Positions 37,679-45,834 of a DNA stretch of 64,000 nt are shown in pieces (the stretch's first letter is position 1; every line of letters starts with the position of its first letter). This DNA comes from Melastoma dodecandrum (Eukaryota; Streptophyta; Magnoliopsida; Myrtales; Melastomataceae). The stretch spans positions 1,488,001-1,552,000 of the forward strand of contig JARUPY010000090.1 of assembly GCA_029817715.1 (NCBI GenBank), given 5' to 3'. Below the pieces are notes generated by a model. It was not told the DNA's origin. It worked only from the letters and a program-made list of their open reading frames with translations, and did not search any database. Both the position numbers and the translations under genes were made by a program.

Positions 37679-39307
37679 TTAGTTCTTCACCGGCACCAAG
37701 AACCCGCCAAGCTTGCTCACCAGCAGCGCTTTACGTTTCCAATAGGCAAGTTGATCGATGGGGAAACACATCAGGGGACCGCGTAGCGCGAGAACACCAT
37801 CCTGTAACGTGCAGGCGGTTGGTTCACGATACGTCTGCAGCGTCGCCCACTCGTAGGTGACATCACACGGACCTGCAAATCCTTCGACGGAAAGTCGCGG
37901 CAATCCGTAAGATGTCCTAGGGCGCTGCATGACCGACTTTCCGGCCATGCTGACGAGCCGCAGCCAGGTCGTTTCCGGAAATTGGCCGAACAGGCAATTG
38001 TTGCCGGTAGCAATATAGCTCCAGCCGAGCCGGATGCATCTGGCGACATGCTCATTAAACGTCGCTTTCCTGGTCCTCTTCAGCTCGCCGATCCAGCGTG
38101 CGAGGCCGATGAGATATTCTTTCGACTTGATATAATCCCACTCAGATCGCGATAAGATATCGACGGCGGACCCATTCAGAGCGGCCAGCATGCGGTCTTC
38201 CAAGGACATCTTATGAATAACATCAGGACGGTAATCCAAAATATCAGCGGCTTCGTCTTGTAATTTATCTAGCTCGTCACCAACGTACTCGCCGAGGGTT
38301 CTGGATGGCTTGCGATTTTTTAGCCGCCCCTCGAGGCCGAGTACCTGTCCATGAAGATCTTTTTCTTCGAACAGATTGCTTAACTCGATTGTCCATTTGC
38401 GCTTTACTTCCATGTCCCAAATATTACGACGCTGCGCAGCAATGACCTGACTGAGCCAAACCAGAAGCGCCGTAGACGCGTGGTGCCGTTTCACGACAGG
38501 TGTCCGGCTATGATCGACTAACAGCAAATGCGCATTGGTGATTTCGAGTTTAATTTGAACTAAGGCTTCGTCCGTGGCCGTTCCAAACAGGAGGTCGCCG
38601 TCCCGTTTTCCTTCGTTCATAACTTCTCGAGGCGTGGTCGAATAGGCACTGTGAATTGAATAATCTTTTTTGGGGTATTCAATTCCGAGGAGCAGGTTCT
38701 TATACCTTACCAGCGGAATCAGCCGACCATCGGCATGCGACTTTCCGAGCATGGCGGAGGCCAACACCTGAACCTCTTCTAGCGACGACTTATCGAATTG
38801 ATCTTTGCTGCATTCCGTCAGTATGTCGGTCCAAATGTGGGCGGTTGCCCGCAGCACCTTCTTGTTCGCCTCGACGACCTTGAAATCACGGGGGCTTCGC
38901 CCGCCAGCGTTTGTGCGGCCATCAACGTTGGTGGCATATCCGAGTTCAAGAAACAGGTACTCAAAGCGTGGTCCATGCGAAACGCTGCGCTTGTTCAAGT
39001 CGCTCGGATTGAGGAGCTCCATGCGAACAATGCGGTCAACAAACCTTTCTCGCGCCTGGCGCACAAGCTCCGCGCGACTATCCTCGGTGTCGAACCGGAT
39101 CGGATCGATGTAGATCGTAATCGGGAAATATTTGTTCGAAGGTAAGAACGGATACACGCCTTCGCTTTCGATATCATCGAATGCCTCCGGGTGAATCCCT
39201 TCTACACCATATAGCACTTCAAAATATCGAAACCGTTCGGCATCCTGAGCCGCGGCTTTTTTCATGCGTTCGCGCAGTGCCGAGAATGTCGCATTAGAAG
39301 CGTTCAT
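37679..39307 (-). CDS. Hypothetical protein, 542 residues
   Basis: Not recognised. A large soluble protein with mixed alpha/beta composition, no signal peptide and no obvious P-loop. Notable stretches: YFPITIYIDPIRFDTEDSRAELVRQARERFVDRIVRM, GPRFEYLFLELGYATNVDGR, LLFGTATDEALVQIKLEITNAHLLLVDHSRTPVV and a C-terminal LALRGPLMCFPIDQLAYWK. TACTLQ and GFAGPCDVTYEW are near the end. It overlaps the upstream 169-residue gene by four bases (ATGA), so the two are translationally coupled. It is convergent with the coupling-protein gene, 62 bases away. Lower GC than the host places it in the element. Confidence 0.65.
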   Translation of the reverse strand: MNASNATFSALRERMKKAAAQDAERFRYFEVLYGVEGIHPEAFDDIESEGVYPFLPSNKYFPITIYIDPIRFDTEDSRAELVRQARERFVDRIVRMELLNPSDLNKRSVSHGPRFEYLFLELGYATNVDGRTNAGGRSPRDFKVVEANKKVLRATAHIWTDILTECSKDQFDKSSLEEVQVLASAMLGKSHADGRLIPLVRYKNLLLGIEYPKKDYSIHSAYSTTPREVMNEGKRDGDLLFGTATDEALVQIKLEITNAHLLLVDHSRTPVVKRHHASTALLVWLSQVIAAQRRNIWDMEVKRKWTIELSNLFEEKDLHGQVLGLEGRLKNRKPSRTLGEYVGDELDKLQDEAADILDYRPDVIHKMSLEDRMLAALNGSAVDILSRSEWDYIKSKEYLIGLARWIGELKRTRKATFNEHVARCIRLGWSYIATGNNCLFGQFPETTWLRLVSMAGKSVMQRPRTSYGLPRLSVEGFAGPCDVTYEWATLQTYREPTACTLQDGVLALRGPLMCFPIDQLAYWKRKALLVSKLGGFLVPVKN

Positions 39308-39813
39308 TTGCTGTTGCCTTCGGGTTTAAGGGAATTAAGACGCGCCAAGACTGCCTCGAGTTCGGGAGCGGAAACGTCCTGGTCTTCTTTGGGTAGTGGC
39401 GTCGTTTGGCGCGCCTCTTTCCCGAGAGGTCGCTGCTCGTTCTTAAAAAGATCGTCCTCTTGAGCGGGCTCGTCGAGAGTGGCCACCTTCAGAGGAGGAT
39501 CGGTGGCTGGAGCACGGGCTGGCTTGCGTCCACGGGGAGCGCGGTTCGCGGGCGCGTTATCGTTGCCGGCACCGCGTGAAAGCCGTGCGTAACTGACGCG
39601 AAGCTGGTCTGCGGAAATAAGTTTGGTGTTGGCGCGTCGGGCGCCGGCACGGACCAAAAGCGACGCCACGCCCTGCCAAGTCAGGCCTAGCCGCCGTAGC
39701 TCATCGAGCTCCTTCCGGTGGCGTGCAATCACCCGCTCCAGCGGAACGTGTTCGCCTGAAATAACGAGCGCTTTCGCAAAGGTGTCAGCCCAAGCTTTGG
39801 GATCAATCGCCAT
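39304..39813 (-). CDS. Hypothetical protein with mobilization-protein features, 169 residues
   Basis: Not firmly assigned. The N-terminal half is helical and basic with LRRLGLTWQGVASLLVRAGARRANTKLISADQLRVSYARL, a pattern seen in small DNA-binding accessory proteins of plasmids that act with transfer genes. The C-terminal half is disordered (APANRAPRGRKPARAPATDPP, then acidic residues) and ends in a short helix LEAVLARLNSLKP. It is the first gene of a two-gene operon with the 542-residue protein (four-base overlap). A role as relaxosome accessory or regulator is a guess from composition and location. Confidence 0.6.
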   Translation of the reverse strand: MAIDPKAWADTFAKALVISGEHVPLERVIARHRKELDELRRLGLTWQGVASLLVRAGARRANTKLISADQLRVSYARLSRGAGNDNAPANRAPRGRKPARAPATDPPLKVATLDEPAQEDDLFKNEQRPLGKEARQTTPLPKEDQDVSAPELEAVLARLNSLKPEGNSK

Positions 39814-40054
39814 GATCCCATCGTAGCGAGCACAAGTGGTGGTCCCGTGAAGGAAAAGAGAGCAATCTGAAACAATTAAAGAGTGCTCTTAAATGATCCT
39901 ATTTGAAACGTTTTAGTCTATTTTGATCTAACCACACCTGTGCATCCCTTTATCGTGACGTTGCTCTTCGTTAAACGAAATGCGCAGTCACGCGACGGGT
40001 AACGCGTTAAACGCTTCGTTTCATAGGCGTTGGCATCGGGAATCTAACCTGAAA
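39814..40054. other. AT-rich gap, probable element edge
   Basis: 241 bases with no frame of note, AT-richer than either side. It separates the element operon from the catabolic gene cluster and must contain the promoter of the 169-residue gene. No repeat of the tRNA fragment or of the radC junction was found here, so the element end is not proven. Confidence 0.4.
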
Positions 40055-40807
40055 TTACACGATAGTGTTTCTGGTAAATTCCTCAATATAATCCAGTAAT
40101 TTATCGGATGCTGCCGCTGCTGATTTCGCATTGCCTCTGCAAATTTGTTCGGCCAAATTCGCGTGCAGCACGGCAGTATCAACGAGGCTTGCATGTCTTC
40201 TATGGTACTTCACCCAAAATCTCCTGGACAGGCCGTGCAGTAATGCCATGGATTTCGCAGCAAACTCATTTTGAGAAGCTTCATATTCCAGCTCGGTCAG
40301 CCGGTTGTCCCAGCGACTAAATAGCGTTTCATCGGTATCCTCGGTAAGCTGCCGCAGATTCGAGCCGATGTTAGCGAATTCCTTCCTCTGTTCTGGGCTG
40401 GCGCGTTCGGCGGACAGTCGCGCGAGCAAACGTTCAGTCTCCCTTCTCATTTCCAAAAGACTAAGCTGTTTGTGAACGTTCAATTCGCTGACCAGAACCC
40501 CCCTTCGTGGAAGAATGAGAACCAAACCCTCGCGTTCCAGACGTCGCAAGGCTTCACGTATCGGTGTCCTGCCCATATTCAACTGGCTGGCAAGAGTTTG
40601 TTCGGAGAGTGCGGCTCCTGGCTGCAATCGCAGGGTAATGATCATCTCCTCCAAAGCGCGATAGGCGTGGTCGGCCAGACTGATGTTTGAATCATCGTCG
40701 TCGGGTGCGAACGGCTTTTGCCGTTTGTGAGTATGATGTTTGCGAAGCATCAGACCGGGGCTCTCTCTCGATTTGGACAAATCAATATGAGTACACATAG
40801 CTGACAT
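40055..40807 (-). CDS. GntR-family regulator with FCD domain
   Basis: A 250-residue transcription factor. The winged helix-turn-helix lies at about residues 45-112 (AYRALEEMIITLRLQPGAALSEQTLASQLNMGRTPIREALRRLEREGLV, given here only to show the GRTPIREALRRLE recognition helix) and the C-terminal part is an all-helical FCD effector domain with conserved Arg/His/Asp (EMRRETERLLARLSAER, HRRHASLVDTAVLHANLAEQI). FCD regulators respond to organic acids or acyl compounds. The gene diverges from the hydroxylase operon, with a 30-bp palindrome in between, so it most likely controls that operon. The start could be 40807 or the ATG at 40798. Confidence 0.88.
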   Translation of the reverse strand: MSAMCTHIDLSKSRESPGLMLRKHHTHKRQKPFAPDDDDSNISLADHAYRALEEMIITLRLQPGAALSEQTLASQLNMGRTPIREALRRLEREGLVLILPRRGVLVSELNVHKQLSLLEMRRETERLLARLSAERASPEQRKEFANIGSNLRQLTEDTDETLFSRWDNRLTELEYEASQNEFAAKSMALLHGLSRRFWVKYHRRHASLVDTAVLHANLAEQICRGNAKSAAAASDKLLDYIEEFTRNTIV

Positions 40808-40898
40808 TTGTCCGATCGCAACGACGCAAATGACCTCTCAGCTGAGCGGTAGAGGACCACTGTAACAGACTTGACAAGCGGCGAGCCTTGGGATTGAA

Positions 40899-40928
40899 TG
40901 CCGACAACTGAAATTTCAGATGTCGGCA
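40899..40928. promoter_or_regulatory. 30-bp palindrome, likely GntR operator
   Basis: TGCCGACA and TGTCGGCA arms flank a GAAATTTC centre; the whole 30 bp is self-complementary except at one symmetric pair. A TTGACA hexamer begins about 28 bases upstream of it (40871). It is 45 bases ahead of the hydroxylase ATG. Confidence 0.7.
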
Positions 40929-40973
40929 ATCAGGACTATGATCCTGAATGGTCGGCTAAAGGGAGGAAGGGTC

Positions 40974-41762
40974 ATGGAACTGCAGAAATCAGCCATGTCC
41001 GATAGGCAACGCGCGTTCCGCGCGACCTATCGTCATCAAATCGCAACCTGGTACAACGGCTGGCTTCACGTCGCGGTGATTTTTGTTTCCGGCTTCGCCG
41101 TCATTTACGTCTGCGCGGCGAATTTGCGTGACGTCGCGTGGTGGATGTGGGGCGTCGTTCCGGTTGTTTTCCTGACGTACCAGTTCGGAGAATATTGGGC
41201 CCATCGTGTGTGGCTTCACCGGCCTGCGCAGAACGGGGCGCTTCGTGAACTCTACAATCGGCACACCCTGCAGCATCATCAATTCTTCACTGATCACGAG
41301 ATGCGATTCGCTGATCACATGGACTGGCGTGTCACCTTCTTCCCGCCGTTCACAATGGCCACCATGCTTCTCGTGGCTCTGCCTAGCGCGGTGATTTCCG
41401 GTCTGCTGCTCTCGCCTAATGTTGGATGGCTTGTCATGGCGAGCGTGATTGGCAGTTACATGTGGTACGAGTTCGTTCATTTCTGCTGCCACGTGGAAGA
41501 CAACTGGTTTCTGATCAACTGTCCGATCGTCAACACCGCGCGCAGACATCACAAGGCCCATCACGACCACTCCATTATGATGGAGGTCAATATGGGCATC
41601 GGAACGCCGATTTTTGATTGGGTTTACGGCACGTCCGATCTCGACCGCGGTTTTTTCGGGCACGTCTTCAATGGAAATAGCTGGAGGCACGTAAAGTCAG
41701 GCCTGCGAAAAACGGCAAAAACACCGACGCTGAAATTGCAGCGCTTGGCGGAGAGCCAGTGA
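40974..41762 (+). CDS. Sterol desaturase / fatty acid hydroxylase family membrane enzyme
   Basis: Di-iron integral membrane oxygenase of 262 residues. Four hydrophobic segments are interleaved with the histidine clusters of the family: HRVWLHR (HxxxxH), HTLQHHQFF (HxxHH) and HHKAHHDH near the C-terminus. Such enzymes hydroxylate or desaturate lipid substrates; the exact substrate cannot be read. ATG 40974 follows GGGAGGAAGG; an upstream ATG at 40920 would place the start inside the palindrome and lacks a ribosome site. First gene of an operon with two membrane proteins and a dehydrogenase, under likely GntR control. Confidence 0.87.
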   Translation: MELQKSAMSDRQRAFRATYRHQIATWYNGWLHVAVIFVSGFAVIYVCAANLRDVAWWMWGVVPVVFLTYQFGEYWAHRVWLHRPAQNGALRELYNRHTLQHHQFFTDHEMRFADHMDWRVTFFPPFTMATMLLVALPSAVISGLLLSPNVGWLVMASVIGSYMWYEFVHFCCHVEDNWFLINCPIVNTARRHHKAHHDHSIMMEVNMGIGTPIFDWVYGTSDLDRGFFGHVFNGNSWRHVKSGLRKTAKTPTLKLQRLAESQ

Positions 41763-41807
41763 ACTTGCCTGTCGTGCTTTGAGAAGTTGCAAGTTGGAGC
41801 AACGTCG

Positions 41808-42227
41808 ATGGATGCGCTTTCGATTGCCCGTACAATAGAGCCGGATCTCGTGTCGCTTGGATGGTTTTCCATTCTCTGGTTGGCTTGTTGTCTGAGCGGG
41901 CTGATAATTTCCGGCATGCTGCCCTTGGGTGTGCGCGGAAACAATCTCTCCACCCCCAGCGGAACTAGCCTGGTGGTCGTGAACATCTTCTTGCTCTTCT
42001 TGCTCCTCCTCGGAACGGTTTTGTTTGCTGCATTTACCATTCGCGTATCGAGCATCATTCTTATGGCAAGTTGGATATTCCTTTTTGTGCCTGCCATCCT
42101 TGATGTGTTTCCTGAGCGATGGATCGACAGTCGCGGTGGATTGACGGTCTTGCTCTGCGTTCAAGCAGTCGCGCTGGTGATGCTTTGTCAGTTCTCTTCT
42201 TTCGCAGCTACGCTGTCGATGATGTGA
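41808..42227 (+). CDS. Four-span membrane protein, 139 residues
   Basis: Not recognised by family. Four hydrophobic helices (WFSILWLACCLSGLIISGML, TSLVVVNIFLLFLLLLGTVLFAAF, IILMASWIFLFVPAIL, LTVLLCVQAVALVMLCQF). ATG 41808 with TTGGAG nine bases upstream. It lies 45 bases after the hydroxylase and ahead of a second small membrane protein, suggesting that these three form a membrane complex or that the small proteins support electron supply or topology of the hydroxylase. This is inference from order alone. Confidence 0.7.
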   Translation: MDALSIARTIEPDLVSLGWFSILWLACCLSGLIISGMLPLGVRGNNLSTPSGTSLVVVNIFLLFLLLLGTVLFAAFTIRVSSIILMASWIFLFVPAILDVFPERWIDSRGGLTVLLCVQAVALVMLCQFSSFAATLSMM

Positions 42228-42242
42228 GCGAGAAATAAGATC

Positions 42243-42428
42243 ATGATGACCAAGATAAAATCTGTGATTTCGATTCTTGTTCTTGCTGTTGCCTGCGGTA
42301 TCGCAGCTTACGACTACCGCATCGAACTAATTGCACCGGCTTTGGTCTCCGTGGGGGTTGGCCTGTTCGTGGTTTTTGCCATTTGGGTCTTTCCCGATGT
42401 CAAACCGAAAAGTCAGGTCAACAAGTAA
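42243..42428 (+). CDS. Small two-span membrane protein, 61 residues
   Basis: Two hydrophobic segments (VISILVLAVACGIAAY and IAPALVSVGVGLFVVFAIWVF) and a basic C-terminal tail. It begins 15 bases after the preceding membrane protein and clearly belongs to the same operon. Family unknown. Confidence 0.65.
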   Translation: MMTKIKSVISILVLAVACGIAAYDYRIELIAPALVSVGVGLFVVFAIWVFPDVKPKSQVNK

Positions 42429-42484
42429 GAACGTCGCGTTAGGGAAACAACGCGTTACGGCGTCACCGAGAATAGGGACTTCTA

Positions 42485-43246
42485 ATGAACCTGACGGGCA
42501 AAACTTTCCTTATTTCCGGCGCAGCGAGCGGCCTTGGTGAGAGCGCTGCTCGCCTTATGGCGCGCAAAGGAGCTAACATTGTTATCGGCGACATACTCGA
42601 TGAAGACGCTTCGCGAGTTGCTCAGTCGATTATCTCTGACGGTGGGTCTGCGTCAGCCTTTCATCTCGATGTTCGCAATGAATCGGATTGGATCGGTGCG
42701 GTGAATTTCGCTGTATCCAGCTATGGCAGGCTCGACGGGCTTGTTAGCAATGCGGGGATCAGCGGGATGATTCCGGATGTCATGGATACGGAATATTTTG
42801 ATCGTCTCCTTGCGATCCATGCTCGTGGAACTTTCCTTGGCATCAAACATTCAGCACCGGTCATTGCCCAGGCCGGCGGCGGATCAATCGTTGCCGTCTC
42901 ATCCATCGCGGGAAAGGTTGGCGCGGATTACGTCCATATGGGGTACAATGCTGCAAAAGCGGCAATACTTCTTCTCGTGAAGTCAGCATCGGGATACTAC
43001 GCGAAGGACAACATCCGCTCGAACGCGGTTATTCCCGGGTGGATGCCGCCGATGCGCACATCTGTTGCATCTGCAGACCCGGAGTTGCGTCCAAGGCTTC
43101 TGAAGTCGGTCCCGTTAGGGCGCACCGGTCTCTTTCTCGAAGTCGCTGAAGCCATCGCCTTCCTGTCATCCGATGAAGCTTCGTACGTTAACGGCGTCGA
43201 ACTGCCAGTGGACGGCGGGTTTCTGGCATATCGAGCATTTTCGTAA
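42485..43246 (+). CDS. Short-chain dehydrogenase/reductase
   Basis: NAD(P)-dependent oxidoreductase of 253 residues, classical SDR. The nucleotide motif GAASGLGE is at residues 12-19, an Asp near GDILDE suggests NAD preference, NAG lies near 88-90, and the catalytic set is Ser (VSSIAG), Tyr154 and Lys158 in YNAAK. The C-terminus has YVNGVELPVDGGF. It likely oxidises the alcohol formed by the upstream hydroxylase or handles a downstream intermediate. Same operon direction, 56 bases after the small membrane protein. Confidence 0.9.
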   Translation: MNLTGKTFLISGAASGLGESAARLMARKGANIVIGDILDEDASRVAQSIISDGGSASAFHLDVRNESDWIGAVNFAVSSYGRLDGLVSNAGISGMIPDVMDTEYFDRLLAIHARGTFLGIKHSAPVIAQAGGGSIVAVSSIAGKVGADYVHMGYNAAKAAILLLVKSASGYYAKDNIRSNAVIPGWMPPMRTSVASADPELRPRLLKSVPLGRTGLFLEVAEAIAFLSSDEASYVNGVELPVDGGFLAYRAFS

Positions 43247-43327
43247 CTGTTGTGAGCGGTTGTGGCGATAGGTGCGTGTACGCGCGGCCTGGTTCGATAC
43301 CGGTGCAAAGGCTTGAAAGGCGAGGAC

Positions 43328-43648
43328 ATGAGTATTTTCAAGGGAACGAGATCGATTGACGGGGTGCGGGTGACGGTCGATGGGCAACCGCTGGATCACG
43401 TTCTCCATATCAGGACTTATGGCAGCGGTTTCTTTGAATGGAGTTACGAAGGCGATGAGCCAATGCAATTGTCTTTGGCGATACTGAACGAGTATTACGG
43501 CGACCAACAGAAGGCGTTGTCGATGACCGAGATGTTCATGAAAGAGATCGTCGCGAACTTCGACAACGACTGGGAAATGACAAGCGAGGACATTCGAACT
43601 GCATTGCTACAGATGCATCCGATACCAACCAGTGTTTTGACGCGATGA
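43328..43648 (+). CDS. DUF6166-like protein
   Basis: A 106-residue protein resembling DUF6166, a family seen mostly on plasmids and mobile elements: GTRSIDGVRVTVDGQPLDHVLHI is followed by GFFEWSYEGDEPMQLSLAILNEYYGD and a C-terminal FDNDWEMTSEDIRTALLQM. No biochemical role is known. ATG 43328 has an AGG-rich site (AAAGGCGAGGAC) upstream; the longer frame from 43262 lacks one. Its presence between catabolic genes hints that this cluster was assembled by mobile DNA. Confidence 0.7.
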   Translation: MSIFKGTRSIDGVRVTVDGQPLDHVLHIRTYGSGFFEWSYEGDEPMQLSLAILNEYYGDQQKALSMTEMFMKEIVANFDNDWEMTSEDIRTALLQMHPIPTSVLTR

Positions 43649-43888
43649 TATGTGCGGAAGCTAACGTAGTCGCCCACGTCCAGCTGCGAAATCGTTTTGT
43701 GCCCGCCTATCGCAGGGGCATCGAGGATCGGCACGGCGATAAGAGCAGGCTCGTAATCATCTCGATGAACATGCGGCAAAATACCGGGACCGCACGCCGG
43801 TAGTGCAGAAACGATAAGATTAGACAAGCTTTCATAATATGGCTGCAAGAGCGCGAAAAGCGCCGCGACAGCCAACGGGGGATATCAA
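43649..43888. other. Gap with a possible decayed minus-strand frame
   Basis: 240 bases between the DUF6166-like gene and livG. On the minus strand the frame 43495-43875 reads protein-like at its start (LFALLQPYYESLSNLIVSALPACGPG, split here by uncertainty) but runs through the end of the DUF6166-like gene. It may be the remnant of a regulator or enzyme; I cannot identify it. The promoter for the liv genes should also be here. Confidence 0.3.
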
Positions 43889-44236
43889 TTGTCGGATTTT
43901 GCTAAGCCGGACTTTGCAGGCTTGAACATCAGCCATTTGTCGCTTGCGTTCGGCGGACTGAAGGCGCTGTCGGATGTTACCTTCTCTGTAGCGCCAGGAG
44001 CGATCACGGCCGTGATAGGGCCGAATGGCGCCGGCAAGACGTCGCTATTCAACTGCATATCTGGTTTTTACAGGCCGTCGACCGGCAAGATTGAATTCGA
44101 CGGTGAGGACATCACTCGGCTGCATCCGCCGGCGCGGGCCAAGATCGGCTTGGCGCGCACGTTCCAGAATATCGCGCTCTTTCGCGGCATGACGGTGCTC
44201 GACAACATCAAGCTCGGCCGTCACGCGCTTTGTTGA
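43889..44236 (+). pseudogene. livG: livG, 5' part only (truncated ABC ATPase)
   Basis: The first about 112 codons of a branched-chain-amino-acid-type ABC ATPase: Walker A GPNGAGKTS, GFYRPSTGKIEFDGEDIT and ARTFQNIALFRGMTVLDNIKLGRHA are clear. After GRHA (about 44221-44226) homology ends and the frame stops at 44236. The signature motif, Walker B and switch regions are missing, so the product cannot hydrolyse ATP. The start is TTG 43889 with GGGGGA upstream. The junction continues directly into the second half of livH, showing an internal deletion that removed the rest of livG and the first part of livH. Confidence 0.9.
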
Positions 44237-44777
44237 ACTCGTCTGGGGTGGAGATCCCAGAACACTGCCCAATTTCCTCCCGACAAAACCAGTGTTCATT
44301 GGCGATGCCTATGTATCGCCGAAGATAGCGGTATGCTTCCTCGTCGCTTCGTTGCTCATAGCTGGTTTTCTCCTGGTCTTTCGCAAATGGCGCGGCGGCG
44401 TGGCGCTGCGTGCCACTGCTGCTGATCAGGGAGCAGCGTTTTCATGCGGCATCAACGTTCCAGCGGTGTTCTCGATTTCGTGGATTGTCGCGGGGATGGC
44501 GACGGCTGGATCGGGAATCCTCATTGGCTCGATCGGTGGTATCTCGCCGAGCATGGGCGTGTTCGGATTGACGGTTCTCGTCGCGGTAATTGTTGGCGGG
44601 CTCGACTCGATTGCCGGGGTGCTTGTGGCTGGCCTGGCGATCGGTGTCATTGAAGCGCTCGTCGGTACGTATCTTGGCGGCGAATTCAAGCTCTTCGTCA
44701 CTTTTGTTACTCTCATCATTGCCATGATGATCCGGCCCTACGGATTGTTTGGCACAATCGAGATCGAGCGACTCTGA
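44226..44777 (+). pseudogene. livH: livH, 3' part only (truncated ABC permease)
   Basis: The C-terminal about 183 codons of a LivH permease, beginning RFVELVWGGDPRTLPNFLP and continuing with the EAA-like FRKWRGGVALRATAADQGAAFSCGI loop, then four to five transmembrane helices (SISWIVAGMATAGSGILIG, LTVLVAVIVGGLDSIAGVLVAGLAIG) and IRPYGLFG near the end. No proper start exists; GTG 44292 is the first possible one. Its stop overlaps the livM start. A half permease is not expected to work, so the transporter is probably inactive unless homologues elsewhere complement it. Confidence 0.88.
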
Positions 44778-45817
44778 TGCGTATAAGCTCCGCCCACGAA
44801 ACTTATGCCCAGGCAGAATCCTTTTTGGATACCAACGTGCAGCGCGTGATGTTGCTGTTGTTGTTCGCAGGGCTGGTAGTGTTTCCATTCTTGGCTGACC
44901 AGTACTGGATTTATCTTGCGTGTCTCGTCGCTATCCATATCGTCGGCACAACTGGTCTCAACATTCTCACAGGCTATACCGGTCTCATAAGCGTGGGCCA
45001 AGCGGCCTTCATGTCGGTCGGAGCCTATACGGTCGCGATCCTCGAGATCCATGTCGGTACGCCCTTTATCTTCAATTTGATTGCGGCTGGAGTAGTCGCC
45101 GCGGGCGTCGGCGCGATCTTCGGGGTCCCAAGCCTTCGCGTAAAAGGTCTCTACCTGGCTATTGCGACCATTGCGGCATCATTCATTCTGCATTTTCTAT
45201 ACACAAACGGACCGTCGATTCTCGGAGGTACGCAGGGGCTCAGTATGCCGCCGGCGCGGTTGTTCGGATACGATTTCGTGCGTCCGTTCCAGTTGTACTG
45301 GCTGTTCGTGCCACTGACCGCACTATCGGTGTTCGCCGCAGCCAACCTGTTCCGGACCCGTATCGGCCGCGCCTTCATTGCGATCCGCGACCGCGATATT
45401 TCCGCGGAAGTGCTGGGAATTCCTCTGCTGAAGTACAAGCTGCTTTCCTTTGCGCTCTCGTCCTTTTACGCCGGTGTTGCTGGCGGAATGTGGGCCTACT
45501 TCTTTCGCGTGGTTACGCCGGAAAGCTTTCCGTTGATCTATTCGATATTCTTCCTCGCCGCCGTCATCGTCGGCGGCATGGGTACGATCCTTGGCGGCAT
45601 TCTTGGCGCGATCTTCATGACCGTGATCCCGGAGCTTCTCAAGCTGTTGGTCTCATACATGACCTTCATTCCGGATGCGACGGCACAGCTGTCGCCAATT
45701 CGCACAATCGTTTTCGGCTTGCTCATCGTTATGTTTCTGTTGTTTGAGCCGCAGGGCCTCGCCGAAACCTGGCGCCGCATACGGCGTTTCTTCCATCTAT
45801 GGCCGTTCAAAAAGTAA
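44777..45817 (+). CDS. livM: LivM-type ABC permease
   Basis: Inner-membrane permease of a high-affinity branched-chain amino acid (HAAT) family transporter, 346 residues, about nine hydrophobic helices. Family marks are GLNILTGYTGLISVGQAAFMSVGAY, FGVPSLRVKGLYLAIATIA, and the ATPase-contact loop GRAFIAIRDRDISAEVLGI. The start overlaps the livH stop (TGATG). HAAT transporters in alphaproteobacterial catabolic operons often import aromatic or carboxylic acids rather than amino acids; two acyl-CoA synthetases downstream support this. Intact, but its partner permease is truncated. Confidence 0.92.
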   Translation: MRISSAHETYAQAESFLDTNVQRVMLLLLFAGLVVFPFLADQYWIYLACLVAIHIVGTTGLNILTGYTGLISVGQAAFMSVGAYTVAILEIHVGTPFIFNLIAAGVVAAGVGAIFGVPSLRVKGLYLAIATIAASFILHFLYTNGPSILGGTQGLSMPPARLFGYDFVRPFQLYWLFVPLTALSVFAAANLFRTRIGRAFIAIRDRDISAEVLGIPLLKYKLLSFALSSFYAGVAGGMWAYFFRVVTPESFPLIYSIFFLAAVIVGGMGTILGGILGAIFMTVIPELLKLLVSYMTFIPDATAQLSPIRTIVFGLLIVMFLLFEPQGLAETWRRIRRFFHLWPFKK

Positions 45818-45834
45818 TATGTAGGGAGAAAGCA

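Larger units (their letters stand above)
20911..39900. mobile_element. Integrated mobilizable element (mosaic)
   Basis: A segment of lower GC content than the flanking left chromosome, starting at the radC break. It carries an AlpA-type regulator, a tRNA 3' fragment, a serine recombinase pseudogene, a MobF relaxase, ParA, a TrwB/VirD4-type coupling protein, an IS1595 remnant and Hachiman defence genes. A 19-bp box repeated ahead of several units links them as one element. No mating-pair (type IV secretion) genes are present, so mobilization in trans is inferred. The right boundary near 39.9 kb is only approximate; it is placed at the end of the last gene that resembles element genes. Confidence 0.65.

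Noticed and set aside
43495..43875. 126-codon minus-strand frame
   Set aside because: It overlaps the DUF6166-like gene by about 150 bases; kept only as a possible remnant in the gap entry.
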